A stretch of DNA of 35,155 nt from an uncultured Sphingomonas sp. (GTDB taxonomy: Bacteria > Pseudomonadota > Alphaproteobacteria > Sphingomonadales > Sphingomonadaceae). Positions 26,674-35,089 of the stretch are shown in pieces. Both the position numbers and the translations under genes were made by a program. The notes under the pieces are model-generated. The model ran no database searches. It worked only from the letters and a program-made list of their open reading frames with translations, and was not told the DNA's origin. Numbering within the stretch: the stretch's first letter is position 1; each line of letters begins with the position of its first letter. Location of the stretch: contig NZ_CAMLDL010000020.1 of NCBI RefSeq assembly GCF_946478955.1, forward strand, positions 1 to 35,155, in the 5' to 3' direction.

Positions 26674-27127
26674 TCCATTCATTGTCGCGCGACTGGCACC
26701 GAGCCAGATCGAGCCGGCGGCGGAACTGACCGCCCTGGTGAACCGGGCGGCCGGCGTAGGTGCGGTGGTCAGTTTCGTCGGATTGGCGCGATCCGAAGGT
26801 GGCTCAGTCGAACGCCTGACTCTGCACCATCATCCTACGCTGACCCAACAATCGCTGGTGGACATTGCCACGGATGCCTGCAGCAAATTCGCCATCGGCG
26901 GTGCGTGGGTTGTACACCGGTGCGGCGCCGTTCAGGCCGGCGGTCCCATCATCTTCGCGGGCGCGGCCGCCCGGCATCGCCGCGATGCATTCGCCGCCGC
27001 CGATTATTTGATGGACCGGTTGAAAACCGATGCGGTGTTTTGGAAAAAAGAAGATGGGCCAACCGGATCGCGATGGGTTGAGCCGACAATGGATGATTAT
27101 GACGCGCACAAACGCTGGAGCGATTAA
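26666..27127 (+). CDS. moaE: molybdopterin synthase catalytic subunit MoaE
   Basis: A 153-residue protein that converts cyclic pyranopterin monophosphate to molybdopterin with MoaD thiocarboxylate. The N-terminal region GAVVSFVGLARSEGG is the phosphate-binding loop area. VVHRCGAVQAGGPIIFAGAAARHR is the MoaE core, with RHRRDAF for the conserved basic pocket. DAVFWKKEDGPTGSRWVE carries the catalytic Lys. The start is GTG at 26666, inside the end of moaD (8-base overlap), and the stop TAA shares its last base with the moaB ATG. Confidence 0.95.
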   Translation: MADPFIVARLAPSQIEPAAELTALVNRAAGVGAVVSFVGLARSEGGSVERLTLHHHPTLTQQSLVDIATDACSKFAIGGAWVVHRCGAVQAGGPIIFAGAAARHRRDAFAAADYLMDRLKTDAVFWKKEDGPTGSRWVEPTMDDYDAHKRWSD

Positions 27128-27663
27128 TGCCGGGAATTGACGAGAGCCTGACCTTCCACCCGCTGCGAATTGCAGTGCTGACGATTAGCGATACGCGCGA
27201 TGAGGAAAGTGACAGGTCCGGTGCGCTTCTGGCGGAACGGTTGACTGGCGCGGGTCATCAGTTGGCGGGCAAGGCCATTGTCACCGACAGCGTTGAGGAT
27301 ATTCGGACTGCGGTCCAGCCGTGGATCGACCATGACGATGTTGATGTCGTTATTACCACAGGCGGCACCGGCTTTGCGCCTCGTGACGTGACCCCGGAGG
27401 CTATTAAGCCATTGTTTCGGCGGGAAATGGACGGCTTTTCGGTCGTATTCCATCAGGCGAGCCTGCAAACGGTCGGCGTAGCGACGCTGCAATCGCGCGC
27501 ATTTGCCGGTCAGGCGGGTGACACCTTCATCTTCTGCCTCCCTGGTTCGACGGGTGCGTGCAAGGATGGCTGGGACCAGGTATTGTCGCTGGAACTGGAT
27601 AGCCGCCATCGCCCCTGCTCTCTTGCGGGGCAGGTACCGCGCCTTCGGGACGTCTGCCCGTGA
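27127..27663 (+). CDS. moaB: molybdenum cofactor biosynthesis protein MoaB (molybdopterin adenylyltransferase type)
   Basis: A 178-residue MoaB/MogA-fold protein that adenylates molybdopterin before metal insertion. [19 protein letters not shown] is the N-terminal signature, [21 protein letters not shown] is the substrate-binding TGGTG loop, and [10 protein letters not shown] and [13 protein letters not shown] are the other MoaB landmarks. MoaB and MogA are hard to tell apart by motif, but the length and the [14 protein letters not shown] form favour MoaB. It starts in TAATG overlap with moaE and ends in GTGA overlap with moaC. Confidence 0.93.
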   Translation: MPGIDESLTFHPLRIAVLTISDTRDEESDRSGALLAERLTGAGHQLAGKAIVTDSVEDIRTAVQPWIDHDDVDVVITTGGTGFAPRDVTPEAIKPLFRREMDGFSVVFHQASLQTVGVATLQSRAFAGQAGDTFIFCLPGSTGACKDGWDQVLSLELDSRHRPCSLAGQVPRLRDVCP

Positions 27664-28136
27664 GTGAACTCAGCCATCTGGACCAGGGGGGCAGGGCCCG
27701 AATGGTCGATGTATCGACAAAGCCCAATAGTTTGCGCATTGCCCGCGCCGCCGCGTCGCTGTTAACCAATCCGGACACCCTTACCCTTGTCATGGAAGGA
27801 AAGGCACCCAAGGGCAGTGTTATCGCGACGGCGGAACTTGCTGGCGTGATGGGCGCGAAGCGTACCAGCGATCTCATCCCGCTATGCCACCCGCTATCGC
27901 TGACCAAGGTCGGTGTGACGATCACCCCTGACGCCGATCTGCCCGGTTTCCGCATTGAATCCGACGCCAGAACCAATGGCCCGACGGGCGTGGAAATGGA
28001 GGCGCTTACCGCCGCCGGGGTCGCGGCCCTGACGCTGTATGACATGTTGAAGGCGGTTGATCGGACGATGCGAGTTACGGACCTGCGGGTCGTTGCCAAA
28101 AGTGGTGGGCGATCGGGCGACTGGACCGCCGAATGA
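27660..28136 (+). CDS. moaC: cyclic pyranopterin monophosphate synthase MoaC
   Basis: A 158-residue enzyme that, after MoaA, turns 3',8-cyclo-7,8-dihydro-GTP into cyclic pyranopterin monophosphate. Family signatures present are RMVDVSTK near the N-terminus, [47 protein letters not shown] and [11 protein letters not shown]. Typical length. The GTG start (27660) overlaps the moaB stop and its own stop overlaps the moeA ATG (ATGA). Confidence 0.96.
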   Translation: MSELSHLDQGGRARMVDVSTKPNSLRIARAAASLLTNPDTLTLVMEGKAPKGSVIATAELAGVMGAKRTSDLIPLCHPLSLTKVGVTITPDADLPGFRIESDARTNGPTGVEMEALTAAGVAALTLYDMLKAVDRTMRVTDLRVVAKSGGRSGDWTAE

Positions 28137-29317
28137 TCAATTTTGACGAAGCAGTCGCAATTATTGCCACGCTTCCCGACCGAACGGCCGTGGAAGAGGC
28201 GCTGCTGGACCGCGCGGCCGGACTGACATTGGCGGCACCCGTCGTGGCGACGCTCGATTCCCCGCGTGTCGATGTGTCGGCGATGGACGGCTACGCTGTG
28301 CGTGACGCCGACCTTGCCCAACTGCCAGCGCGTCTGCCGGTAGCGGCCGAGGCGTTTGCCGGTACCGCCCAAACCGTTGGGCAGGCGGGACAATGCGCGC
28401 GGATATTCACCGGCGGCGCGGTTCCGAGTGGATTTGACCGCGTAGTTGTACAGGAAATCGTTGAACGCGACGGCGATTTCGCAACCTTCGCCGAAGCGCC
28501 GGGCACGGCGCGGCACATCCGCAAACTGGGGTCCGATTTTCGCGCTAGTGATGAATTGTTGCCGGCCGGCAGCTGGCTGACCCCGCGGGCGATGGTCGCT
28601 GCAGCAGCAGCGGACCTGCCGACTCTTCCGGTCCATATGCGGCCTCGCATCCTTATCCTTGGCACCGGCGATGAGCTGGCCGTGCCGGGCACTGCGCGCG
28701 ACCGTCCTGCCGCCATTCCGCAAAGCCTGTCGTTCGGTGTTGCCGCCATGGCCGAGCAATGGGGCGGCGATTGGATCGGCAGTGCGATGTTGCCCGATGA
28801 TCGCGCCGAATTGGAGCGCGCGGCGGGTGATGCGCTGGACCGTGCCGATCTGGTTGTTGTCACCGGCGGCGCGTCAGTGGGCGAGAAGGATTATGCGAAG
28901 GCAATGTTCGAGCCGTACGGTCTCGACCTGCTGTTCGCCAAGGTGGCGATCAAGCCGGGCAAGCCGGTATGGTTGGGACGTGCGCAGGGCAAGCTGGTGA
29001 TCGGTCTGCCGGGTAATCCGACATCGGCGATGGTGACGGCTCGGCTATTTCTGGCGCCGATTATCCGGCAGATGTCGGGCGGCAACGCACGAAGCGCGTT
29101 AGACTGGCGTGAAGTGGCGCTGAACGCCCCAATGCCAAGCATCGGCGACCGCGAGACCTTTGCCCGGGCACGTTGGACGGGGAGCAGCGTTTCGCCTTTG
29201 TCCAATCAGGATAGCGGTGCGCAGAAGGCGCTGGTGGAGGCTGAGCTGCTGGTCCGCAGACCGGCTAATTCCCCGGCGTTGGAATCGGGTGAAACGGTAC
29301 ATGCCCTGACCTTCTAG
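28133..29317 (+). CDS. moeA: molybdopterin molybdenumtransferase MoeA
   Basis: A 394-residue protein that inserts molybdenum into adenylated molybdopterin. Landmarks are [47 protein letters not shown], the third-domain [37 protein letters not shown] and [10 protein letters not shown]. The usual IRDSN after GDEL is replaced by AAIPQS, a deviation from the family in a normally well-conserved loop. It is the last gene of the operon. Its TAG stop shares CTAG with the stop of moaA, transcribed towards it. Confidence 0.95.
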   Translation: MINFDEAVAIIATLPDRTAVEEALLDRAAGLTLAAPVVATLDSPRVDVSAMDGYAVRDADLAQLPARLPVAAEAFAGTAQTVGQAGQCARIFTGGAVPSGFDRVVVQEIVERDGDFATFAEAPGTARHIRKLGSDFRASDELLPAGSWLTPRAMVAAAAADLPTLPVHMRPRILILGTGDELAVPGTARDRPAAIPQSLSFGVAAMAEQWGGDWIGSAMLPDDRAELERAAGDALDRADLVVVTGGASVGEKDYAKAMFEPYGLDLLFAKVAIKPGKPVWLGRAQGKLVIGLPGNPTSAMVTARLFLAPIIRQMSGGNARSALDWREVALNAPMPSIGDRETFARARWTGSSVSPLSNQDSGAQKALVEAELLVRRPANSPALESGETVHALTF

Positions 29318-30309
29318 CCGCCGGTCACACTCATGTGCCTTGAGACCGCCGGATCAGCGGCGGCGATATCGAACTGGTGACGGCGCGGCTTGCCCATCAA
29401 TAGCGTGTCGAGCGCCGCATCGACCAGCGGCGGCCCGCCTTCGCGAAGCAGGTCGCGAAGCTCGACCTTTTGATCATGGCCGAGGCAGCCGTAGACGGTG
29501 CCAGTGGCGGTCACCCGTATGCGGTTGCATCCGTCGCAGAAATTGTTGCTGAGCGGCGTTATGAAGCCGAGGCGTAGGCCAAGCTCAACGACATCGACCA
29601 CGCGCGCGGGACCGCCGCTGTCCGATGTGAGAGGCCTAACCGTGTAGCGCCCGGCGAGATTCTCCCGAACCGCGTCAAGCGCGAGGTAACGGTCGGTTCG
29701 ATCCTCATCGATGGACCCGAGCGGCATTGTCTCGATCAGGGTCAGCGCAAAGCCTTGTTCGCTGCACCAACGCATCATTGGTTCAATTTCCCCGTCGTTG
29801 AGGCCCTTCAGCGCGACCATGTTGATCTTGATCGACAGACCCGCGGCCTTTGCCGCCGCGATCCCGCCGAGCACCTGGTCGAGCCGTCCGCGTCGGCTGA
29901 TGTGGGCGAACACGTCGGGTTTCAGGCTGTCGAGGCTGACATTGATCCGGCGGATACCGGATGCCGACAGCGCATCAGCTGCCCCCGCGAGCTGGGTGGC
30001 ATTGGTGGTCATGGTGAGTTCGTCGAGGCCGCCACCGATCCTGCGCCCAAGTGCGCCGACCAGCGTCAATATGTCGCGGCGTACCAGCGGTTCGCCGCCA
30101 GTCAGGCGAATGCGCGTCACCCCTCTCGCGATGAACAAATCGGTGAGCTGCTCAATCTCATCAAAGCTCAGCACCTGCGATCGCGGAAGGAAGCTCATCT
30201 TCTCCGCCATGCAATAGCGGCAGCGCAGATCGCAGCGGTCCGTAACCGACAGGCGCACATAGCTGATGCGGCGTCCGAAACTATCAATCAGGGGCGCATT
30301 GGGTGCCAT
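29314..30309 (-). CDS. moaA: GTP 3',8-cyclase MoaA (radical SAM)
   Basis: A 331-residue radical-SAM enzyme that starts Moco synthesis from GTP. The SAM cluster Cys26, Cys30 and Cys33 are in TDRCDLRCRYCM. RIRLTGGEPLVRRD is the SAM-binding GGEP. The C-terminal second cluster is in NNFCDGCNRIRVTATGTVYGCLG, with three Cys. It ends in the conserved Gly-Gly tail (SVTGG). The ATG at 30309 is preferred because it gives the family's APLIDSFGRRISYVR start; a TTG at 30321 with AAGG just upstream would add four residues. It is convergent to moeA and divergent from the oxidoreductase gene. Confidence 0.95.
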   Translation of the reverse strand: MAPNAPLIDSFGRRISYVRLSVTDRCDLRCRYCMAEKMSFLPRSQVLSFDEIEQLTDLFIARGVTRIRLTGGEPLVRRDILTLVGALGRRIGGGLDELTMTTNATQLAGAADALSASGIRRINVSLDSLKPDVFAHISRRGRLDQVLGGIAAAKAAGLSIKINMVALKGLNDGEIEPMMRWCSEQGFALTLIETMPLGSIDEDRTDRYLALDAVRENLAGRYTVRPLTSDSGGPARVVDVVELGLRLGFITPLSNNFCDGCNRIRVTATGTVYGCLGHDQKVELRDLLREGGPPLVDAALDTLLMGKPRRHQFDIAAADPAVSRHMSVTGG

Positions 30310-30352
30310 CCTCAGCTTCAAGCGCCTTTTGGACCGGCGGCGTCAAGCAAAT

Positions 30353-30377
30353 GGAACTTTTGCAGATGGATTTCGTC
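30353..30377 (+). promoter_or_regulatory. candidate ECF-type promoter for the oxidoreductase gene
   Basis: GGAAC (30353-30357) is followed after 16 bases by CGTC (30374-30377), three of four bases of the EcfG -10 core CGTT. Transcription from about 30385 would leave a 40-base leader with GAGAGGGGG before the ATG at 30427. The match is partial. Confidence 0.35.
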
Positions 30378-30426
30378 GGGTTTGCATGATCTAATCGAAC
30401 GATCGCAGCGACGAGAGGGGGCCCCA

Positions 30427-32694
30427 ATGGCCGAAGACAATAAGCCGCGCTTCAAAATGTATGATCATCCGGCCGGCGGCTGGGGGGCGGCGGCCGCGAC
30501 TGCCAAGGTCCTTCTCGAACAGAGCGTTGTCACCAAAGGGTCCCGCGCACTGCTGTCGATGAATCAGCCTGGCGGGTTCAAATGCCCAAGCTGCGCCTTT
30601 CCCGACGCAGAATGTAAGAAGACGCTCGATTTTTGTGAAAATGGGGTCAAGGCGTTGGCGTGGGAAGCGACCAAATTCCGCGTCACGCCCGAATTTTTCG
30701 CCCAGCACACCGTCGCTGAATTGATGGAGCAGTCGGATTATTGGCTGGAAATGCAGGGGCGCCTGACCGACCCGATGCGGTATGACGCGGCGAGCGATAA
30801 ATATGTGCCGATAAGCTGGGATGACGCGTTCGCGACGATTGCCCGCCATCTCAATGGCCTCGACAGCCCGCATCATGCCGAATTTTATACGTCAGGCCGA
30901 ACGCCAAATGAGGCAGCGTTCCTCTATTCCATTTTCGTGCGTCAGTACGGCACTAACAATTTCCCTGATTGCTCCAACATGTGTCACGAACCGACGAGCC
31001 GTGGCCTGCCGCCCTCAATTGGGGTGGGCAAGGGCACCGTCATCATGGAGGATTTCGACCACACCGAGGCGCTGTTCATTATGGGGCAGAACACCGGGAC
31101 GAATTCACCGCGAATGATGACGCAATTGTCAGAGGCGCGCAAACGCGGCATCCCCATCGTTGCGGTCAATCCAATGCCGGAGAGGGCGCTGATCCAGTTC
31201 ACTGATCCGCAGGACGTTATCGAAATGGCGACGTTCGGGTCGCAGAAGATCGCCAGCGAATTCGTCCACATCAAGATCGGCGGCGACCTCGCCTTCATGA
31301 AAGGCGTGATGAAGGTCATGTTCGAACGTGAGGCGGCGGGCGAGACGGTTCTGGATCAGAAATTCATCGCCGAACAAACGGTGGGGATCGACTCCATTCG
31401 CGACGAGATGGTCGACCTCGCCTGGGCGGATATCGTGAAGGCATCCGGTGTCGAGGAAGAACAGATCCGCCGCTGCGCCGAAATCTACATCCGATCCAAC
31501 GCGACGATGATTTGCTATGGTATGGGCCTGACCCAGCAACAGCAGGGATCGCGCCTATTGCAACAGGTATGCAACCTACTGTTCCTAAAAGGCAATTTTG
31601 GGAAGCCTGGTGCTGGAATTTCACCGATCCGCGGCCATAGCAATGTTCAGGGCGATCGCACGGTTGGTATCGATGAAAAACCGCCTGCAGAATATCTTGA
31701 TCGGGTGCAGGCCGTATTCGGCTTTGATCCGCCGCGCGAATGGGGACATGACACCGTCGAAACCGTCGCAGCAATGGAGCGAGGTGACGCGCGCGTATTC
31801 ATCGGCATGGGCGGAAACTTTGTCCGCGCGATCCCCGACACTGACCGGTCATATGACGCGATGCGCAAGGTTGATCTGACGGTCGCAATCTCAACCAAGC
31901 TCAATCGCGGGCATCTGGTTCATGGCAAGGAGGCGATCATCCTGCCGGTGGTATCGAGGTCGGAGCGGATTGAAACCGTCGACGGAGAGCAGTTTGTCAC
32001 GATTGAAGATTCGATGGCGAATGTCACTGCCTCGCGCGGGGTGCTTGACCCGGTCAGCGACAATACGCTTCCCGAGGTGGACATCGTCTGCCGAATGGCC
32101 CGCGCAGTCCTGCCGGAGAGCAAGATCGACTGGGAAGCCTATGCGCGCGACTATGACCTGATCCGCGACAAAATTGCCGACGTCTACCCAGAAATTTACA
32201 GCGACTTTTCGGAGCGCATCAAGGCGCCGATGGGCTTCCATCTCGACGTCCCACCGCGCCATCTTGTGTGGCCGACGCCGAACGGGAAGGCGAATTTCCT
32301 ACCGTTCCCGGGTCTTGAGGTGAATGAGCCGGTTGCCGACGCGGCTATGCTGCGGTTGGCGACGGTGCGGTCTCATGATCAGTTCAATACCACCATTTAC
32401 AGCTACAACGACCGATATCGCGGTATCAAAGGCAGCCGCATGGTCATCTTCATGAACGTCGATGACATGTCGGATCGCGGACTGAAGGAAGAAGATACGA
32501 TCAGCCTGCAGACGATAAGTACCGACGGTGTCGAGCGGCGTGTAGATGGCCTGACGGTAATCAACTACCCAATGCCGCGCGGGGCCATTGCCGGCTACTA
32601 CCCGGAATTAAATCCGCTGCTCCCACTCTATTATCATGATGCGATCAGCGGGACGCCGGCGGCCAAGTCGATCCCGGTAAAAGTGGTTCAGTAA
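30427..32694 (+). CDS. FdhF/YdeP family molybdopterin oxidoreductase (formate dehydrogenase alpha-like)
   Basis: A 755-residue bis-MGD enzyme of the YdeP branch (about 760 aa). The N-terminal Cys cluster (GGFKCPSCAFPDAEC and, further on, LDFCENGVKALAWE) is typical of YdeP proteins and probably binds Fe-S. NNFPDCSNMCHEPTSRG holds the likely Mo-ligand region, ALFIMGQNTGTNSPRM and VNPMPERALIQFTDPQ are MGD-binding segments, and GNFGKPGAGISPIRGHSNVQGDR is the second MGD site. YdeP in E. coli is linked to acid resistance; its substrate is unknown and formate activity is not assured. The ATG follows GAGAGGGGG; frames further upstream lie antisense to moaA. No beta/gamma electron-transfer subunits are adjacent. 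It overlaps the tauE-like gene tail to tail by 7 bases. Confidence 0.93.
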   Translation: MAEDNKPRFKMYDHPAGGWGAAAATAKVLLEQSVVTKGSRALLSMNQPGGFKCPSCAFPDAECKKTLDFCENGVKALAWEATKFRVTPEFFAQHTVAELMEQSDYWLEMQGRLTDPMRYDAASDKYVPISWDDAFATIARHLNGLDSPHHAEFYTSGRTPNEAAFLYSIFVRQYGTNNFPDCSNMCHEPTSRGLPPSIGVGKGTVIMEDFDHTEALFIMGQNTGTNSPRMMTQLSEARKRGIPIVAVNPMPERALIQFTDPQDVIEMATFGSQKIASEFVHIKIGGDLAFMKGVMKVMFEREAAGETVLDQKFIAEQTVGIDSIRDEMVDLAWADIVKASGVEEEQIRRCAEIYIRSNATMICYGMGLTQQQQGSRLLQQVCNLLFLKGNFGKPGAGISPIRGHSNVQGDRTVGIDEKPPAEYLDRVQAVFGFDPPREWGHDTVETVAAMERGDARVFIGMGGNFVRAIPDTDRSYDAMRKVDLTVAISTKLNRGHLVHGKEAIILPVVSRSERIETVDGEQFVTIEDSMANVTASRGVLDPVSDNTLPEVDIVCRMARAVLPESKIDWEAYARDYDLIRDKIADVYPEIYSDFSERIKAPMGFHLDVPPRHLVWPTPNGKANFLPFPGLEVNEPVADAAMLRLATVRSHDQFNTTIYSYNDRYRGIKGSRMVIFMNVDDMSDRGLKEEDTISLQTISTDGVERRVDGLTVINYPMPRGAIAGYYPELNPLLPLYYHDAISGTPAAKSIPVKVVQ

Positions 32695-33425
32695 ACGCCT
32701 ACCAGCTTGGCGCTGGCGACCAATAATACGACGCCCAGTGCGCGCGCGACCCAGGGATTGGTGAAGCGGATGCCCAGCGTCGTGCCGATCAACCCGCCAG
32801 CGACGACCGCGGCGATGTAATATGGCAGGTTTGGTGGTAGCGACTTCAGCGACGCGATGTTGCCCATCAACCCAAAGATGGAATTACACAGGATAAACAT
32901 GGCGGTCACGCCCGATGCCGGTTTGGGGGCGGACCAGGCCATGAGGATCAGCAGCGGCGATAGAAATATGCCGCCGCCGGTTCCCGTAAGCCCCGCAAGC
33001 AGCCCAATTCCCGCGCCGCTGGCAATGGCAACCGGGACCGATGGATCATGCCATTCGTGCACCGCCTTCAGGTCGCGCGGCCATAATAATCGCACGGCAC
33101 TTAAAAACAGGACAAATGCGACCAATGGCCGATAAAAATCCCCAGATATTTTGATCGCCCCGCCAAGAAACGCGAAGGGGATAGAGCCAATTAGAAAAGG
33201 CCATAAGGTTCGCCAGCGGAACAAGCCTGCCTTCCAATACCGAAAGGAACCGATTGTCCCGACAAACAGGTTTAGCACCAGCGCGGTCGGCCGCATCACT
33301 GCGGGAGGAACGCCGAACAGCGCCATCAATGCGATATAGGCAGACGCCCCGGCGTGACCGACACTGGAATACAGGATCGCACCGAAAAACAGGCAAATGC
33401 ACAACGCAAGATCAGCGGCGGTCAT
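32688..33425 (-). CDS. TauE/SafE family sulfite-exporter-like membrane protein
   Basis: A 245-residue polytopic protein with seven to eight helices of the TauE/SafE (DUF81) type. It has two related halves, ILYSSVGHAGASAYIALMALFG and LLAGLTGTGGGIFLSPLLILM, and FGLMGNIASLKSLP follows the second. Family members move sulfite, sulfoacetate or other small organic or inorganic anions out of the cell. Being in an fdhD-mobA transcription unit, it might serve sulfur or oxyanion handling for the Mo enzyme. Its ATG lies 14 bases inside mobA, and its stop lies inside the end of the oxidoreductase gene on the other strand. Confidence 0.9.
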   Translation of the reverse strand: MTAADLALCICLFFGAILYSSVGHAGASAYIALMALFGVPPAVMRPTALVLNLFVGTIGSFRYWKAGLFRWRTLWPFLIGSIPFAFLGGAIKISGDFYRPLVAFVLFLSAVRLLWPRDLKAVHEWHDPSVPVAIASGAGIGLLAGLTGTGGGIFLSPLLILMAWSAPKPASGVTAMFILCNSIFGLMGNIASLKSLPPNLPYYIAAVVAGGLIGTTLGIRFTNPWVARALGVVLLVASAKLVGVY

Positions 33426-33957
33426 TGGCGCCCTTCAGCTTCAGCGTTGCCGCTTCAAGGTCGGCGGGTGTGTTGATATTGTCGGGCCGGAATTCATCTA
33501 TTGGTCGCGAGCGGATCGCCTCGCAGAATTGCATCATCGAATGCTTGCCGTCCCCCGACAAAATTGCCTGAACGGCCGCCAGCGCCGAAACGGTCCACAG
33601 GCCAATGACAGGCTGGCTCGCGATGTGAGCGGGGGCGGGACGCAATGCTTCTACCATTGGGCCGGTGAGCATACCGCCGTCGACGGATAGGGTGAGCGCG
33701 GCGTCAAAATGCCTATCGCGGGCATGAATCAGTGCCGCCGCAATACCGCCGAGCGGCCCCATGTCATGCTGCGGCCAGTCATCAACGCTGACCAGGCCGG
33801 GATGAGATCGGCCGACGATGATGCTGCTTTCGCAATAGAGGCCCAGATTGGCGATTGCACGGTCCAGCAGCGTGATATCACCCAGCATGGCGGCCGCTTT
33901 GTCGGACCCGAACCGCGAAGACCGCCCACCTGCCAGAACCGCGCCCAGGATTTTCAA
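33412..33957 (-). CDS. mobA: molybdenum cofactor guanylyltransferase MobA
   Basis: A 181-residue nucleotidyltransferase that attaches GMP to Mo-molybdopterin to make (bis-)MGD, the form used by FdhF/DMSO-reductase family enzymes. The Rossmann-like N-terminus has the signature LAGGRSSRFGSDK (8-20), then DMGPLGGIAAAL and the metal-binding region LSVDGGMLTGP. The usual DxPF/L after VD is replaced by GGML, a deviation worth noting. FRPDNINTPADLEAA is the normal C-terminal feature. The start is TTG, overlapping the fdhD stop by two bases. Confidence 0.93.
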   Translation of the reverse strand: MKILGAVLAGGRSSRFGSDKAAAMLGDITLLDRAIANLGLYCESSIIVGRSHPGLVSVDDWPQHDMGPLGGIAAALIHARDRHFDAALTLSVDGGMLTGPMVEALRPAPAHIASQPVIGLWTVSALAAVQAILSGDGKHSMMQFCEAIRSRPIDEFRPDNINTPADLEAATLKLKGANDRR

Positions 33958-34781
33958 CGGACCATGCCCTTTTCATCGCAAATGATAAGGGCACTGTCGC
34001 TTCGGGCTAGTGAAATCAGTGTCATTCCTGCCGCGCTTGCCCGTTCCACCGCGAGACTGGTTGGGGCGGAAATGGTGACGAGCATGGGGCATCCCGCGCG
34101 GGCGGTTTTCTCCACCAATTCATAGCTGCATCTGGCGGATAACAGTATGAACCCGTCGGCCGCATTGGTTCCGCTCCGGGCCAATGAACCAATCAGCTTG
34201 TCGAGCGCATTGTGGCGTCCCACGTCTTCGCGGACGACATGAATCTGTCCGTCCGGTGTGCAGAATGCAGCTGCATGGACGGCGCCCGTCGCCCGGCTCA
34301 GCGGTTGATGGCCGCGTAGGGAATGAAGCGCCCGGACGAGTGCGGCTCGATCGGTTCGGATAGATGCAGTAACCGGGGGCAGGGCCCGCAACACTTCTTC
34401 GATATTTTCTATCCCGCACAGACCGCAGCTGCTTTCCGAAACGCGGGTTCGGACCCGGTCGAGCACGCGGTCCTTGCGATCCGGCGGCAACCAAATTCGT
34501 AGTGCCCATCCGCCTTCAATCTGGTGAATGCCGATGCTTTCGATTTCGCTGGTGTCCGATATCAGCCCTTCGGATAGGGCAAACCCGGCTGCATAATCGT
34601 CGAGATCGGCCGGGGTCGCCATCATTACAGCATATGCGATACCGCAGACTTCGACCGAAACGGGCGCCTCGACCGCAATCGCGCGCTGGATCATTTGGTC
34701 GGGCGCTCCGTCAAAGCGCATTTCATCAAGGCGCATGAAAACGGCGCCAGTTTCCGCCAATAACGTTTCCCCTTGCACCAT
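33954..34781 (-). CDS. fdhD: formate dehydrogenase accessory sulfurtransferase FdhD
   Basis: A 275-residue protein that carries sulfur from cysteine desulfurase to the Mo-bisMGD of formate dehydrogenase-like enzymes. Landmarks are EAPVSVEVCGIAYAVMMATPADLDDYAAGFALSEGLI, broken only by ordinary substitutions; the catalytic SSCGLCGIEN (CxxC); ATGAVHAAAFC; REDVGRHNALDKLIG; and SARCSYELVEKTARAGCP. The ATG at 34781 gives an N-terminal extension before APVSVE; internal ATGs about 15-20 codons later are alternatives. It is the first gene of the leftward unit fdhD-mobA-tauE-like. Its presence implies an Fdh-type client, most likely the YdeP-like enzyme. Confidence 0.94.
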   Translation of the reverse strand: MVQGETLLAETGAVFMRLDEMRFDGAPDQMIQRAIAVEAPVSVEVCGIAYAVMMATPADLDDYAAGFALSEGLISDTSEIESIGIHQIEGGWALRIWLPPDRKDRVLDRVRTRVSESSCGLCGIENIEEVLRALPPVTASIRTDRAALVRALHSLRGHQPLSRATGAVHAAAFCTPDGQIHVVREDVGRHNALDKLIGSLARSGTNAADGFILLSARCSYELVEKTARAGCPMLVTISAPTSLAVERASAAGMTLISLARSDSALIICDEKGMVR

Positions 34782-35089
34782 CCGGCCCCAACTCCCTGCG
34801 CCGCGTTACCTGAAAGCGAAGGTTAGCGCGCTTGGCTCATCGCGCAATGCCATCTCGGCCCGGCAGGTATGGGCAATATAAGAATCCCTCGCGCTGGCGC
34901 TCGCCGACGTTCATTGATCGGTTAGTTAACGCAATTGGTTTGCATGGTATACAAGAAAAGAACCAAATAGGGATATAGTTCGATTGATGTTGCCGGCCGC
35001 CCGAACTGCCCGCGCTTACGTCGTTGGCACGGACGGGATGTCCAACAATGCCAGCTGCGTCAGATCGGGGATTGAATTGAAAAAATCGC
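34782..35089. other. 308-base gap without a convincing gene, upstream of fdhD
   Basis: This holds the promoter of the leftward fdhD unit and the downstream region of tRNA-Gln. An AT-rich island around 34918-34980 contains GTTAACGCAATTGG and the palindromic GTATAC, and could be the promoter. Directly after the tRNA CCA the minus strand reads GCGATTTTTTC, a T-run consistent with a tRNA terminator. A frame opening at ATG 34987 only runs into the tRNA and is not supported. Confidence 0.5.

Noticed and set aside
29755..30426. Long in-frame extension ahead of the YdeP-like oxidoreductase
   Set aside because: It lies antisense to moaA, and the family N-terminus begins at the ATG at 30427 behind GAGAGGGGG.
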